A stretch of 49,075 nt of DNA from Candidatus Parcubacteria bacterium (GCA_003597955.1 QZJU01000018.1:1-49075); one strand, 5' to 3'. Numbered from the stretch's first letter, positions 35,450 to 45,133 are shown. Notes: generated by a model not told the origin, from the sequence alone. Numbers and translations are program-made.

Positions 35450-37198
35450 ATGAACCAAGTCATTAATCGTTTTACTTGGAAAATTGGCGGCGCTGCAGGC
35501 GACGGCATTATGGTAACGGGCGCGATGTTGAGCAAGATTTTCACGCGCGCCGGGCTTTGGGTTACGGATTATTCGGAATACCCTTCTTTAATCCGTGGCG
35601 GACACAATACCCAAGTGGTGCAGGTTGACGAAGAGCAGATTTTCACCCATGACCAGGGCAATGAGATTTTAGTGGCGCTGAACGAAGAAACCGTGCGCCT
35701 CCACGCCTCGGAAATCAGCCCTGGCGGAGTGATCATTTACGATGACGCAAGGCTGAAAATTCTGCCGGCCATGATCGGCAACCGGGAAGACATTGATTTA
35801 ATGGCCGTACCTTTTCAAAAGATCGCGTCGGATTTAGGCGGCAAGGACATTATGCGCAATACTGTGGCCTTGGGCGCTTCTTTGGCATTCTTAGACGCGC
35901 CGTTCAATCTTATTGAAGGCGTGATGCAAGACACCTTTGGAGACAAGGGCGAAAAAATTGTTAAACTGAATATTAATATTGCCCGGGCAGGCTACGATTT
36001 TGTCAAAAGTAATTTTAAAAAAACTTTTCCCTGGCTGATCAAACCAAAGAAGCAAGAAACCCACATGGTCATCAGCGGCAATGAAGCCATGGCTTTGGGC
36101 TTGCTCCAAGGCGGCTTGAAATTTTACGCGGCTTACCCCATGACCCCGGCGAGTTCGATTCTGATAACTTTGGCTGAATTGGCGCCGGTTTACGGACATG
36201 TCACCAAGCACGCGGAAGATGAGATTGCCGCCGTTAACTTGGCCATTGGCGCGGCTTTTGCCGGCGTTAGGTCGGCGACCGGCACTTCGGGCGGGGGTTT
36301 TTGCTTGATGACTGAAGGTTTGGGCTTGGCCGCGGAAACCGAAACGCCTTTAGTAATCGTTAATGCGCAAAGACCGGGGCCTTCGACCGGCTTGCCCACC
36401 TGGACCGAGCAAGGCGATCTGCGCTTTGTGATGCACGCATCGCAAGGCGATTTCCCCCGCGTGATTTCCGCCCCAGCTGACCCAACCCAAGCTTTTTACG
36501 AATCCGTTCGCGCTTTGAATATCGCGGAAAAATTTCATATGCAGGTGATTATGCTGACCGATAAGTACTTGGCGGAAAGCCATTGGACAACGCCGGAATT
36601 TGATTTAACCAAAGCCAAAATTGAACAGGGCGGATTTTTGGAAAATCCGCCAAAAGGCCAGGTTTTTTACCAGCGATACGCTGATTCGCCAAACGGCGTA
36701 ACACCCCGGTCTTTGCCGGGCCAGCCGGGCGGAGTTTTTACGGCGAATTCCGATGAGCATAGCCCACTTGGTTATTCCACTGAATCCAGTGAAGACCGGG
36801 AACTCCAAGTTGAAAAACGCGCCAAAAAGCTGGAAGCGGTAAAAGCTTTTTTGGGCGAAACGGTTGTTAAGGAAGGTCCGGAAAATTCGGATGTGACTTT
36901 TGTCACTTGGGGTTCAGCCACGCAATCCTGCCGGGAAGCATTGCGGAAATTGAAAGTCATGGGGGTTAATGCCAACATTCTGCAAATTCTTTACATCTTG
37001 CCTTTTCCGGCTGATGCCGTCAGTCGTGTGCTAAAAAATTCCAAAAAAACCATTTTGGTGGAGAACAATTTTTCCGGCCAGCTTGGCGGCGTGATCCGAG
37101 AATTTACGGGCTTAAAATGTGATGCGGAATTACTAAAATACGATGGCCGGCCTTTTTGGCCCGAAGAAATCGTGGATTTTGTGAAGAAAGTAATTTAG
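35450..37198 (+). CDS. 2-oxoacid:ferredoxin oxidoreductase, fused gamma-alpha subunit
   Basis: WKIGGAAGDGIMVTGAMLSKIFTRAGLWVTDYSEYPSLIRGGHNT; FYAAYPMTPASSIL; GVRSATGTSGGGFCLMTEGLGLAAETETPLVIVNAQRPGPSTGLPTWTEQGDL. Confidence 0.93.
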   Translation: MNQVINRFTWKIGGAAGDGIMVTGAMLSKIFTRAGLWVTDYSEYPSLIRGGHNTQVVQVDEEQIFTHDQGNEILVALNEETVRLHASEISPGGVIIYDDARLKILPAMIGNREDIDLMAVPFQKIASDLGGKDIMRNTVALGASLAFLDAPFNLIEGVMQDTFGDKGEKIVKLNINIARAGYDFVKSNFKKTFPWLIKPKKQETHMVISGNEAMALGLLQGGLKFYAAYPMTPASSILITLAELAPVYGHVTKHAEDEIAAVNLAIGAAFAGVRSATGTSGGGFCLMTEGLGLAAETETPLVIVNAQRPGPSTGLPTWTEQGDLRFVMHASQGDFPRVISAPADPTQAFYESVRALNIAEKFHMQVIMLTDKYLAESHWTTPEFDLTKAKIEQGGFLENPPKGQVFYQRYADSPNGVTPRSLPGQPGGVFTANSDEHSPLGYSTESSEDRELQVEKRAKKLEAVKAFLGETVVKEGPENSDVTFVTWGSATQSCREALRKLKVMGVNANILQILYILPFPADAVSRVLKNSKKTILVENNFSGQLGGVIREFTGLKCDAELLKYDGRPFWPEEIVDFVKKVI

Positions 37199-37202
37199 CC
37201 AT

Positions 37203-38072
37203 ATGCCTAAGACTCAAAAAGATTTTAACGATTACAATACTGAAGTAAAACCAACTTGGTGCCCGGGTTGTGGAGATTTCGGCATTTGGACGGCCTTGCG
37301 CATGGCCATTGCAGATTTGGGCTGGGAGCCCCATGATTTTTTGGTCGTTTACGGCATTGGCTGTTCGGGGAATATGGCGAATTTTGTAAAAAGCTATGGC
37401 TTTCACGGCTTGCACGGCCGTGCTTTGCCCGTGGCCATTGGCGCGAAACTGGCGAACCAGGATTTAAAAATCATTGTCTTGGGGGGAGATGGCGACGGCT
37501 ATGGTGAAGGTGGCAACCATTTCATCCACGCCTTGCGGGGCAATGTGGACATTACCTATATTGTCCACGACAACCAAGTTTACGGTTTGACCAAAGGTCA
37601 GATGTCGCCGACGACGGAGCAAGGTCAGCCCACCAGTTCCACGCCCGAAGGTGTTATTGAACAACCGATTAACCCCGTGGCTTTGGCCGTGGCTGCAGGC
37701 GGCACTTTTGTCGCCCAAGGTTTTGCCGGGGACACCCTGCAATTAAGAGAATTAATAAAGCAAGCCATTGCTCACCCGGGTTTTGCGCATGTTAATGTCC
37801 TGCAGCCCTGCGTCACTTTCAACCATCACAATACTTTTTCCTGGTTCATGAAGCGCGTTTACAAACTGGAGCCGGGCAAATATGAATCGGGAAATAAATT
37901 GAAAGCTTTTGAAAAAGCTCTTGAGTGGGGCGAAAAAATCCCGACGGGGATTATCTATCAGGAAATCCGCCACACTTACGAGCAGGATGTTTCGGAACTG
38001 AAAAAGCAATCATTATTAAGGCAAGCTTTGAAAAAAATCGATATTTCAAAAACATTGGCTAAATTTTCCTAA
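37203..38072 (+). CDS. 2-oxoacid:ferredoxin oxidoreductase beta (TPP-binding) subunit
   Basis: PTWCPGCGDFGIWTAL; GIGCSGNMANFVKSYGFHGLHGRALPVAIGAKLAN; GGDGDGYGEGGNHFIHALRGNVDITYIVHDNQVYGLTKGQ. Confidence 0.94.
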   Translation: MPKTQKDFNDYNTEVKPTWCPGCGDFGIWTALRMAIADLGWEPHDFLVVYGIGCSGNMANFVKSYGFHGLHGRALPVAIGAKLANQDLKIIVLGGDGDGYGEGGNHFIHALRGNVDITYIVHDNQVYGLTKGQMSPTTEQGQPTSSTPEGVIEQPINPVALAVAAGGTFVAQGFAGDTLQLRELIKQAIAHPGFAHVNVLQPCVTFNHHNTFSWFMKRVYKLEPGKYESGNKLKAFEKALEWGEKIPTGIIYQEIRHTYEQDVSELKKQSLLRQALKKIDISKTLAKFS

Positions 38073-38095
38073 GTCTTTGAAAAAAAGGAGCGGAA

Positions 38096-38302
38096 ATGGA
38101 ATTCCTGAAATCCGGCGATGGACGCTACTATTTTATGGTGGCGATAATAAAACAAAATGAAAATATCTCGCGCAAGCTAATAAGGGCAAGGGATTTGCTT
38201 GATGCCGAGACCGAAATCTTGAAAAATTTAAACTTCGGAGAGCAGTTATTGGGTTTTGAAGTTTGTTCCATCCCGAAAATTCTTCCAACCTTGAGGTGTT
38301 GA
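38096..38302 (+). CDS. Small hypothetical protein
   Basis: 68-aa ORF with good SD (aaaaaggagcgga). Confidence 0.45.
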   Translation: MEFLKSGDGRYYFMVAIIKQNENISRKLIRARDLLDAETEILKNLNFGEQLLGFEVCSIPKILPTLRC

Positions 38303-38367
38303 AGTTCTGTCAACCTTGACCCATCATCGTTCTGTACTGAAATGGTGCAGGATGGTGCGGGGCGGGG

Positions 38368-38395
38368 TTGACAAAATCCGTATTTTTGCTATTCT
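38368..38395 (+). promoter_or_regulatory. Sigma70-type promoter
   Basis: TTGACA (38368) - 16 nt - TATTCT (38390). Confidence 0.6.
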
Positions 38396-38421
38396 GATTT
38401 GAATTTCAAGGTGGAGGAAAT

Positions 38422-38586
38422 ATGTTTGTAAAGTGTTCTTTAGTCTTGAAAGAAGGTGCGGTTTGCCCGTGCTGCCACGGCGGTAAACTGTGGCGAGTGA
38501 CATATTCTGGGCTATATTCAAATTGGTTGAGATGCGACAATACAAACGGCAAATGCTTGTTTGCTTGTCCAACGGTTAATTTTTAG
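38422..38586 (+). CDS. Small Cys-rich protein (54 aa), function unknown
   Basis: MFVKCSLVLKEGAVCPCCHGGKLWRVTYSGLYSNWLRCDNTNGKCLFACPTVNF; SD aaggtggaggaaat; own promoter and terminator. Not in the ORF track. Confidence 0.65.
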   Translation: MFVKCSLVLKEGAVCPCCHGGKLWRVTYSGLYSNWLRCDNTNGKCLFACPTVNF

Positions 38587-38614
38587 CGAGGAACCACCCC
38601 CTCGCTATTTTTTT
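38584..38614 (+). terminator. Rho-independent terminator
   Basis: TAGCGAGG-aaccaccc-CCTCGCTA-ttttttt; the stop codon lies in the stem. Confidence 0.85.
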
Positions 38615-38628
38615 GGTATAATGAAGGC

Positions 38629-40353
38629 ATGGAAAAAATTTGGCGGGTGGCCGAAGTGGTCAAACCGGAAATTAAAAAGGCTTTCCCCGAACTTGATGAA
38701 ATTGTTTTGCAATTACTTTGGAATCGGAATTTACGCACCCAAGAAGCGATCGACGAGTTTTTGAATCCAGATTGGAGTGAAGACATTCATGATCCCTTTT
38801 TGTTTGTGGACATGAATAAGGCAGTTGACCGAATATTGCGGGCGATTCAAAAAAAAGAAATTGTTATCGTTCACGGTGATTATGATGCTGACGGTGTTTG
38901 CGCTTCGGCGGTTTTGTTCACCACTTTAAAAGCTCTTGGGGCCATTGTTGAAGTTTACCTACCGCACCGCGAACGCGAAGGTTATGGTTTAAATTTGCAG
39001 ACTATTGAACATTTGCACTCGGCTCATCGCGCCAACCTGATAATTACCTGCGATTGCGGCACGAGTAATTTTAACGAGGTGGAAAAAGCTAAAACATTAA
39101 GTATGGATGTTATCATTACCGATCATCATCACGAACCGGTCAAGCGGCCGAAAGCTTTGGCCTTGCTGAATCCGCAATTGAAAGGTTCCGGCTATCCGTT
39201 CGCGTTTCTGTCAGGCTCGGGAGTGGCCTTTAAATTGGCTCAGGGCCTAATTAGGAAGTCGAGGTTGAAAAATCTGAACGGCTTGCCCAAAGAAGGTTTT
39301 GAAAAATGGCTTTTGGATTTTGTGGCCATCAGCACGGTGACGGATTTTATGCCTTTAATTGGCGAAAACCGTACTTTGGTTAAATACGGTTTGGTGGTTT
39401 TGCGAAAATCTCCTCGACCCGGAATTCGCGCACTCTGCGAGGTCATAGCCTCCCGTCAAGAAAACTTGGATGCCACCTCGATTGGTTTTCAGATTGGCCC
39501 CCGCCTGAACGCGGCCGGCCGCATGGACCATGCCAGTACGGCCTTTAGGTTGCTGACCAGCGTTGATCTGGAGGAGGCGCGGGGTATTGCCATCGCTCTC
39601 AATCAATCCAATTCGGAAAGGCAAAAATTAACGGAAAGCATCTTAAGTGCGGTCAAAGAATTGCTGGGAGAAATTGATGATGAAAAAAGGCTTTTAACCG
39701 CTGTCGGGACAGGCTGGCCGGTTGGAGTTATCGGTTTGGTCGCTGGTAAATTGGCAGACGAATACCACAGGCCAACATTGATTATTTCCAAGCATCAAGA
39801 CACGATTGTGGGTTCAGGCCGGAGTATTCCAGCGTATGACATTACCGAAGCTTTGGCTAGACATCAAGAATGTCTTTCTCGTTTTGGTGGCCATGCTGGC
39901 GCCTGCGGTTTTACGGTCGTGCCTGAAAAACTTGAAGATTTTATTGTGGCGATGACACAAGATGCTAATTCTCGACTGACCCCCAAGGATCTGCGCAAGG
40001 AGATTTATATTGATTTTTTAGTGACCTTGCCTCAAGTAAAATTTGAACTTTTGGATATTTTGGAAAGATTCGAGCCCTTTGGTGAAGGTAATGCCAAGCC
40101 CCTATTTGTATGCGAGGGTTTAACAGTGTCAGAATTACAGTCCGTTGGTAAAGAAGGCAAGCATTTAAGGATTATTGCCAATCAAAAAGGTTCTGAGGTT
40201 AAGAAATTTATTGCCTTTGGTGTTGGCGAAGTTTACAGTCGTCTATTGGCTGTTGGTGAAAAGATCGATGTAGTTTTTTCTGTTGATCTCAACGAGTGGA
40301 ACGGGACGCGCGAACTTCAGTTAAAGATCGTGGATTTGAAATTGTCGAAATAA
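38629..40353 (+). CDS. recJ: Single-stranded-DNA-specific exonuclease RecJ
   Basis: VIVHGDYDADGVCASAVLF; IITDHHHEPVKRPKALALLNPQ; QIGPRLNAAGRMDHASTAFRLL; FGGHAGACGFTV. Confidence 0.95.
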   Translation: MEKIWRVAEVVKPEIKKAFPELDEIVLQLLWNRNLRTQEAIDEFLNPDWSEDIHDPFLFVDMNKAVDRILRAIQKKEIVIVHGDYDADGVCASAVLFTTLKALGAIVEVYLPHREREGYGLNLQTIEHLHSAHRANLIITCDCGTSNFNEVEKAKTLSMDVIITDHHHEPVKRPKALALLNPQLKGSGYPFAFLSGSGVAFKLAQGLIRKSRLKNLNGLPKEGFEKWLLDFVAISTVTDFMPLIGENRTLVKYGLVVLRKSPRPGIRALCEVIASRQENLDATSIGFQIGPRLNAAGRMDHASTAFRLLTSVDLEEARGIAIALNQSNSERQKLTESILSAVKELLGEIDDEKRLLTAVGTGWPVGVIGLVAGKLADEYHRPTLIISKHQDTIVGSGRSIPAYDITEALARHQECLSRFGGHAGACGFTVVPEKLEDFIVAMTQDANSRLTPKDLRKEIYIDFLVTLPQVKFELLDILERFEPFGEGNAKPLFVCEGLTVSELQSVGKEGKHLRIIANQKGSEVKKFIAFGVGEVYSRLLAVGEKIDVVFSVDLNEWNGTRELQLKIVDLKLSK

Positions 40354-40356
40354 TCT

Positions 40357-40758
40357 ATGTTAGATTATATTTTATATACTGACGGCGGCGCGCGCGGCAA
40401 TCCCGGACCAGCAGCCATTGGTTATGCTTTGATGCAGGGACACAAATTAGTTTTACAAAACGGCAAAACTGTCGGCAAGGCCACGAATAATGTTGCCGAA
40501 TATCTGGCAGTACTGAATGGATTGCAAGCAGCTAAACAGATGGGCATTGAAAACTTGGAATGCCGGTTGGACAGCCAGTTAGTTTGCGAACAGTTGAACC
40601 AAAGGTATAAGATTAAAAATCAGGATTTAAGTCGGCTATTCGTGAAAATATGGAATTTGACCCAAAGCTTTAAGCGCCTGAAATTCGTTTATATACCTCG
40701 TGAACAGAACCAGTTGGCCGACCGTTTGGTCAATCAAGCCTTGGACGGAAAAATTTAA
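40357..40758 (+). CDS. Ribonuclease H-like protein (RNase HI family)
   Basis: LYTDGGARGNPGPAAIGYAL; TNNVAEYLAVLNGLQAA; RLDSQLVCEQLNQRYKIK; VPREQN-like YIPREQNQLADRLVNQALD. Confidence 0.93.
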   Translation: MLDYILYTDGGARGNPGPAAIGYALMQGHKLVLQNGKTVGKATNNVAEYLAVLNGLQAAKQMGIENLECRLDSQLVCEQLNQRYKIKNQDLSRLFVKIWNLTQSFKRLKFVYIPREQNQLADRLVNQALDGKI

Positions 40759-40762
40759 AGTT

Positions 40763-41644
40763 ATGTTCGTAAACCTCATTTTAATTTTCATTCTGCTACT
40801 GCTGATTGCCATGATCGTCGCGGCTTGGGCTGTGGCTTCGATGATTATCAAACAGCCGCGCGAAGTTAAGCCCCAGGACTGGCAAGCGCACAATCTGCGG
40901 CCGGAGCTGGTTAATTTTGAAGCCACGGACGGCATCAAGCTCGCGGGCGCGTTCCTGGCAGGCAAGAATCGCGCTACCATCATTCTTTTGCACGGCTATG
41001 GGCATTCCAAAACCCAACTTTTGCCTCAAGCTTGTTTTTTAAACCAGGCAGGTTTTAATGTTTTACTATTTGATTTTCGCGGCTCGGGCGAAAGCGCCGG
41101 GGAATTTATTACTTTTGGCGAAGACGAGCAGAAAGATTTGGCTGGTGCTGTGGCTTATTTGCATTCACGAAAAGATCTGGATCATAATCGCATCGGGGTT
41201 TTTGGTTATTCCATGGGTGGGTCGGTGGCGATTTTAAAAAGCGGGGAGATCTCCGAAATTCGCGCCTTGGTCGTGGATTCCAGCTATGCCGAATTCCGCG
41301 CTTTGATTGAGAGTAATTTAAAAGAATATCTTGGCGGGTTGCCGTTTTTTCCTTTGGGCTATTTAATTTTATATATGATTAAAGTTCGTACGGGTGCTTA
41401 CTTTTCCGATATCCAACCCGTTCGCCGGCTAGCAAACTTAAAGAATACCCCACTTTTAATAATTCATGGCACCCAAGATAAAACCGTTCCCGTGTGGGAG
41501 GCGATGAAAATTCACGCCAGCGCCCACGGCCCTGCGGAATTGATGTTGGTTAAGGGCGCTGATCACGCCGGAACCTATTCAGTCGCGGGCGAAAAATACG
41601 TGGAGAAAATCGTGGGTTTCTTTCGTACGCACCTTTTGGCTTGA
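40763..41644 (+). CDS. Alpha/beta hydrolase
   Basis: ATIILLHGYGHSKTQLLP; FDFRGSGESAG; IGVFGYSMGGSVA; LLIIHGTQDKTVPVWEAMKI. Confidence 0.9.
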   Translation: MFVNLILIFILLLLIAMIVAAWAVASMIIKQPREVKPQDWQAHNLRPELVNFEATDGIKLAGAFLAGKNRATIILLHGYGHSKTQLLPQACFLNQAGFNVLLFDFRGSGESAGEFITFGEDEQKDLAGAVAYLHSRKDLDHNRIGVFGYSMGGSVAILKSGEISEIRALVVDSSYAEFRALIESNLKEYLGGLPFFPLGYLILYMIKVRTGAYFSDIQPVRRLANLKNTPLLIIHGTQDKTVPVWEAMKIHASAHGPAELMLVKGADHAGTYSVAGEKYVEKIVGFFRTHLLA

Positions 41645-41693
41645 GGCTGAATTTTGCTTGCCAAAAACAGGTTTTTCCGAGTAAAGTGTATAT

Positions 41694-43529
41694 ATGAAGC
41701 TCGCTGAGATCCGAAAAAAATTTTTGAAATTTTTCGCGTCAAAAAAGCACGCCTTAATCGCCTCGTCGACTTTGGTGCCGTTGAACGATCCGACTGTGCT
41801 TTTGACTACGGCCGGCATGCAGCAATTTAAGCCGTATTTTTTGGGCGAACGCGATCCCATTAAAGATTTGCGTTCACGGCGCTTGGCTTCGGTGCAGAAA
41901 TGCTTTCGGACTTCTGACATTAATGAAGTGGGGGATTTAACCCACCTGACTTTTTTCGAGATGCTCGGAAACTTCAGCGTGGGCGATTATTTCAAAAAAG
42001 AAGGCATTGCTTACGCTTGGGAATTTTTAACCAAAACTTTGAAAGTCCCGACTCAGCGGTTGTGGGCGACATTTTTTAAAGGCAGCCCGGCCGGCAAAAA
42101 GAATAAATTTTCCGCCGACCAAGAGGCTTTTGAACATTGGCAGAAATATTTGCCGAAAAATAAAATCGCGGGCTTTGGTCCGGAAGAAAATTTTTGGGGG
42201 CCGCCGGGGAAGACAGGGCCCTGCGGGCCGTGCACGGAAATTCACTATGACCTGACGCAAACGCCTTGCGAAAAAGCCGATGCGTGTTTGCCGAATTGTG
42301 AGTGCGGACGTTTTGTGGAAATTTGGAACTTGGTTTTTATGGAATATTTTAAATCCACGAGCGGAGAATATTCCGAATTGCCTCACAAAAACATCGATAC
42401 CGGCATGGGCTTGGAACGTTTGGCCATGATTCTGCAAGCCAAAGCCAGCGTTTTTCAAACCGAAGCCTTTACTAAAATCATTCAAAAGATTGAAACCGAT
42501 CCGCGCTTTGGCCTGACCGGAAATAGCCTGGAGGATTCGCGCCGACTGCGGATTGCCAGCGACCACTTCAAAGGCGCGGTTTTTTTGCGGGCGGACGAAG
42601 TTCGATTCAGTAATAAAGAGCAGGGTTATATTCTGCGCAGGATTTTTCGACGCGCCTGTGATCAATACCTTCATCCCGGAATGGACTTATCAAGGCCGGT
42701 GCGTGCCGTGGTCCGGGAGTACCAAGAGGTTTATCCAGATTTAGCCAATAAGCAAGCAGAAATCTTAGCGGATTTTCAGAAGGAATATCTGGCGTATGAA
42801 AAAGTTCGGAATTTGAATTTACAAGTTTTATTAAAGCAGTTGCCGCCCGAAGGAATTTTGTCACAGATCGCTTCGCCAGAAGGGGTCTCCAAAATTCACA
42901 TTACCGGTAAAGCGGCTTTTCAATTGTTTTCGACTTACGGTGCCTCGATTGACCAATTAAAACAAAAAGGTTTTGAGTTCGCTGAAGCGGAGTTTGAACT
43001 GGAAATGGAAAAACACCGCACGGTTTCCCGGGCGGGGGCGGAGAGTAAGTTCGGCGGACATGGTTTAAACAGCGCGGCCTTAAGCGATGTCGAGCGCGAA
43101 AAAATCACGCGCTTACACACGGCCACCCACCTTTTGCAGCAAGCCCTGCGCGATGTCTTGGGCGAAACCGTCAAGCAGGAAGGCTCGGACATCAATCCCG
43201 AAAGATTACGTTTTGATTTCCGCTTTGCGGAAAAGTTAACCCCGGAGCAGATTGCCGAAGTCGAGGAAATTGTAAACGAAAAAATCGACGGGGATCTGCC
43301 CGTAACTTTTCAGGAAATGCCGTATGCAGACGCCATCAAATCCGGCGCACTGGCCTTTTTCAAAGAAAAATACCCCGATCCGGTTAAAGTTTATAGCGTT
43401 GGCGATTATTCCAAGGAGCTCTGCGGCGGCCCACACGTTGAGCGCACCGGGCAAATCGGCGAGTTTAAAATTCTGTCGGAGAAATCTGTTTCCGCCGGCA
43501 TTCGGCGTATAAAAGCCACGGTCGCTTAA
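41694..43529 (+). CDS. alaS: Alanyl-tRNA synthetase (short form)
   Basis: TLVPLNDPTVLLTTAGMQQFKPYFLGE; TGMGLERLAMILQ; editing motifs HTATHLLQQAL and CGGPHVERTGQIGEFKI; ends at ISEKSVSAGIRRIKATVA. Confidence 0.96.
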   Translation: MKLAEIRKKFLKFFASKKHALIASSTLVPLNDPTVLLTTAGMQQFKPYFLGERDPIKDLRSRRLASVQKCFRTSDINEVGDLTHLTFFEMLGNFSVGDYFKKEGIAYAWEFLTKTLKVPTQRLWATFFKGSPAGKKNKFSADQEAFEHWQKYLPKNKIAGFGPEENFWGPPGKTGPCGPCTEIHYDLTQTPCEKADACLPNCECGRFVEIWNLVFMEYFKSTSGEYSELPHKNIDTGMGLERLAMILQAKASVFQTEAFTKIIQKIETDPRFGLTGNSLEDSRRLRIASDHFKGAVFLRADEVRFSNKEQGYILRRIFRRACDQYLHPGMDLSRPVRAVVREYQEVYPDLANKQAEILADFQKEYLAYEKVRNLNLQVLLKQLPPEGILSQIASPEGVSKIHITGKAAFQLFSTYGASIDQLKQKGFEFAEAEFELEMEKHRTVSRAGAESKFGGHGLNSAALSDVEREKITRLHTATHLLQQALRDVLGETVKQEGSDINPERLRFDFRFAEKLTPEQIAEVEEIVNEKIDGDLPVTFQEMPYADAIKSGALAFFKEKYPDPVKVYSVGDYSKELCGGPHVERTGQIGEFKILSEKSVSAGIRRIKATVA

Positions 43530-43550
43530 GGTTTTCTTCAAAACTTAAGC
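43524..43550 (+). terminator. Hairpin downstream of alaS
   Basis: gcttaaggtttt-cttc-aaaacttaagc; ~11-bp stem with one bulge, no T-run. Confidence 0.4.
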
Positions 43551-43554
43551 GGAC

Positions 43555-43694
43555 TTGACCCCGCACCTCTTTTCATCCTATAAATTAAACCAGGGCAAAA
43601 ATTTGTTTGTCAATAAATTACCCCCTATTTAATAAAGACAGTAATCTGTTGAAAAGAGGTGGGGGTTGACGATTTTTCGCAGTGCTGTTACACT
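43555..43694 (+). promoter_or_regulatory. Two putative promoters and a long inverted repeat upstream of the ribosomal operon
   Basis: P1 TTGACC(43555)-18-TATAAA(43579); P2 TTGACG(43666)-17-TACACT(43689); inverted repeat CACCTCTTTTCA (43564-43575)/TGAAAAGAGGTG (43650-43661). Confidence 0.5.
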
Positions 43695-43843
43695 CAATAC
43701 ACTTTAAAAAGTCATTAAATTTGGTTTCTGCTTTACACGATTTTGGTCCGGTTGGTTGCGCACTGATTACTAATTTTTGGGATAGTTGCGCAAGCCGCCC
43801 CGTGCCTGCAAAAAGCAGTCGGGGGTATATTTTTTTAATAAAC

Positions 43844-44116
43844 ATGCATATAAATAAAAATCCGGTAGCGTCCACCCCGTCTAAACTCGAAGCAAAAGGT
43901 GTCAATAAAAAAGGCTTTATTGAGGTTGAAGGTTTGGTGGAAGAATTGCTGCCTTCCGCCACCTTTAAAGTCAAGTTAAGTAACGGACATATCGTCTTAG
44001 CGCACTTGTCCGGCCGGATGCGCATGAACAAGATTAAGATTTTGCCCGGCGATACGGTGATAATGGAAATGACACCTTACGATTTAAAGAAAGGCCGGAT
44101 AATTTTTCGAAAATAA
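43844..44116 (+). CDS. infA: Translation initiation factor IF-1
   Basis: [68 protein letters not shown]; start could be 43844 or further in. Confidence 0.93.
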   Translation: MHINKNPVASTPSKLEAKGVNKKGFIEVEGLVEELLPSATFKVKLSNGHIVLAHLSGRMRMNKIKILPGDTVIMEMTPYDLKKGRIIFRK

Positions 44117-44122
44117 TTTTTT

Positions 44123-44236
44123 ATGAAAGTTCGATCCTCCGTCAAACCAATTTGCTCAAAATGCCGCGTCATTCGCCGCGGGAAAAAACTTTTAGTAATT
44201 TGCAGTAATCCTAAACATAAGCAAAGACAAGGATAA
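44123..44236 (+). CDS. rpmJ: 50S ribosomal protein L36
   Basis: [37 protein letters not shown]; not in the ORF track (short). Confidence 0.96.
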   Translation: MKVRSSVKPICSKCRVIRRGKKLLVICSNPKHKQRQG

Positions 44237-44242
44237 ATTTTT

Positions 44243-44632
44243 ATGCCAGCCAGAATCGCCGGAATCATTTTACCCAACAAACCTTTACGTATCGCCCTCC
44301 GTTACATTTACGGTATTGGCCCGACTCTTGCTTTAAAAATCGCCAAAAAGGCCGAAGTCGATCCGCAAATTCGGCCGAATGATCTTTCAGAAAGCGAAGT
44401 CAACCGCTTGCGAGAAATCATTGAAAAGCAGTACAAAGTTGAAGGTGATTTAAGGCGCGATGTTTTGCTCAATATAAAGCGCCAAAAAGAGATCGGTTCG
44501 TATACCGGCATGCGGCATTCCCGTAACCTGCCAGTGCATGGCCAGCGAACCAAAACTAATTCCCGCACGGTTAGAGGTAATATCCGTCGAACCATGGGCA
44601 GCGGCCGTAAACCGGCGGCGGAAAAGACTTAA
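44243..44632 (+). CDS. rpsM: 30S ribosomal protein S13
   Basis: ARIAGIILPNKPLRIALRYIYGIGPTLALKI; GMRHSRNLPVHGQRTKTNSRTVRG. Confidence 0.97.
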   Translation: MPARIAGIILPNKPLRIALRYIYGIGPTLALKIAKKAEVDPQIRPNDLSESEVNRLREIIEKQYKVEGDLRRDVLLNIKRQKEIGSYTGMRHSRNLPVHGQRTKTNSRTVRGNIRRTMGSGRKPAAEKT

Positions 44633-44648
44633 TAAAGAATAATTTTTT

Positions 44649-45131
44649 ATGCCAGAAATTTCAGAGAATTTAAAACCTGAAAAAGCCGCTGAGGCAGCGC
44701 TCGCCGACCAGACGAAAGCAGGTAAGACCGAAGCTCCCAGCGGAGTTGTTTTACCGGCCCGCAGAAAGCGGAAAGCCAAGAAGTTTTTGACTCACGGTAT
44801 TGTCCACATCCAGGCGACTTACAATAATACGATTGTCAGCATCTCTGATTTGAACGGTAATGTTTTGGGTTGGTCATCCGCAGGTTCAGCAGGCTTTAAA
44901 GGCCCGAAAAAAGGTACGCCTTACGCTGCCGGTATTGTCGTCAAGAATCTTTTGGAAAAGCTAAGAGAAGTCGGTTTAAAACAGGTTGATGTGCGGGTTA
45001 GAGGTATAGGCAGCGGCCGCGAAGCGGCCATCCGGGCATTGGCCGGTGCTGGCTTGAGCATCAACGGCATAAAGGATATTACTCCGATTCCGCATAATGG
45101 CGTGCGTCCGCCTAAAGTCAGGAGAGTTTAA
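44649..45131 (+). CDS. rpsK: 30S ribosomal protein S11
   Basis: [45 protein letters not shown]...[17 protein letters not shown]; ~40-aa N-terminal extension. Confidence 0.97.
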   Translation: MPEISENLKPEKAAEAALADQTKAGKTEAPSGVVLPARRKRKAKKFLTHGIVHIQATYNNTIVSISDLNGNVLGWSSAGSAGFKGPKKGTPYAAGIVVKNLLEKLREVGLKQVDVRVRGIGSGREAAIRALAGAGLSINGIKDITPIPHNGVRPPKVRRV

Positions 45132-45133
45132 AC

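Noticed and set aside
42027-42674. 215-aa minus-strand ORF in alaS
   Set aside because: Antisense to conserved AlaRS catalytic and linker regions; no independent motifs.
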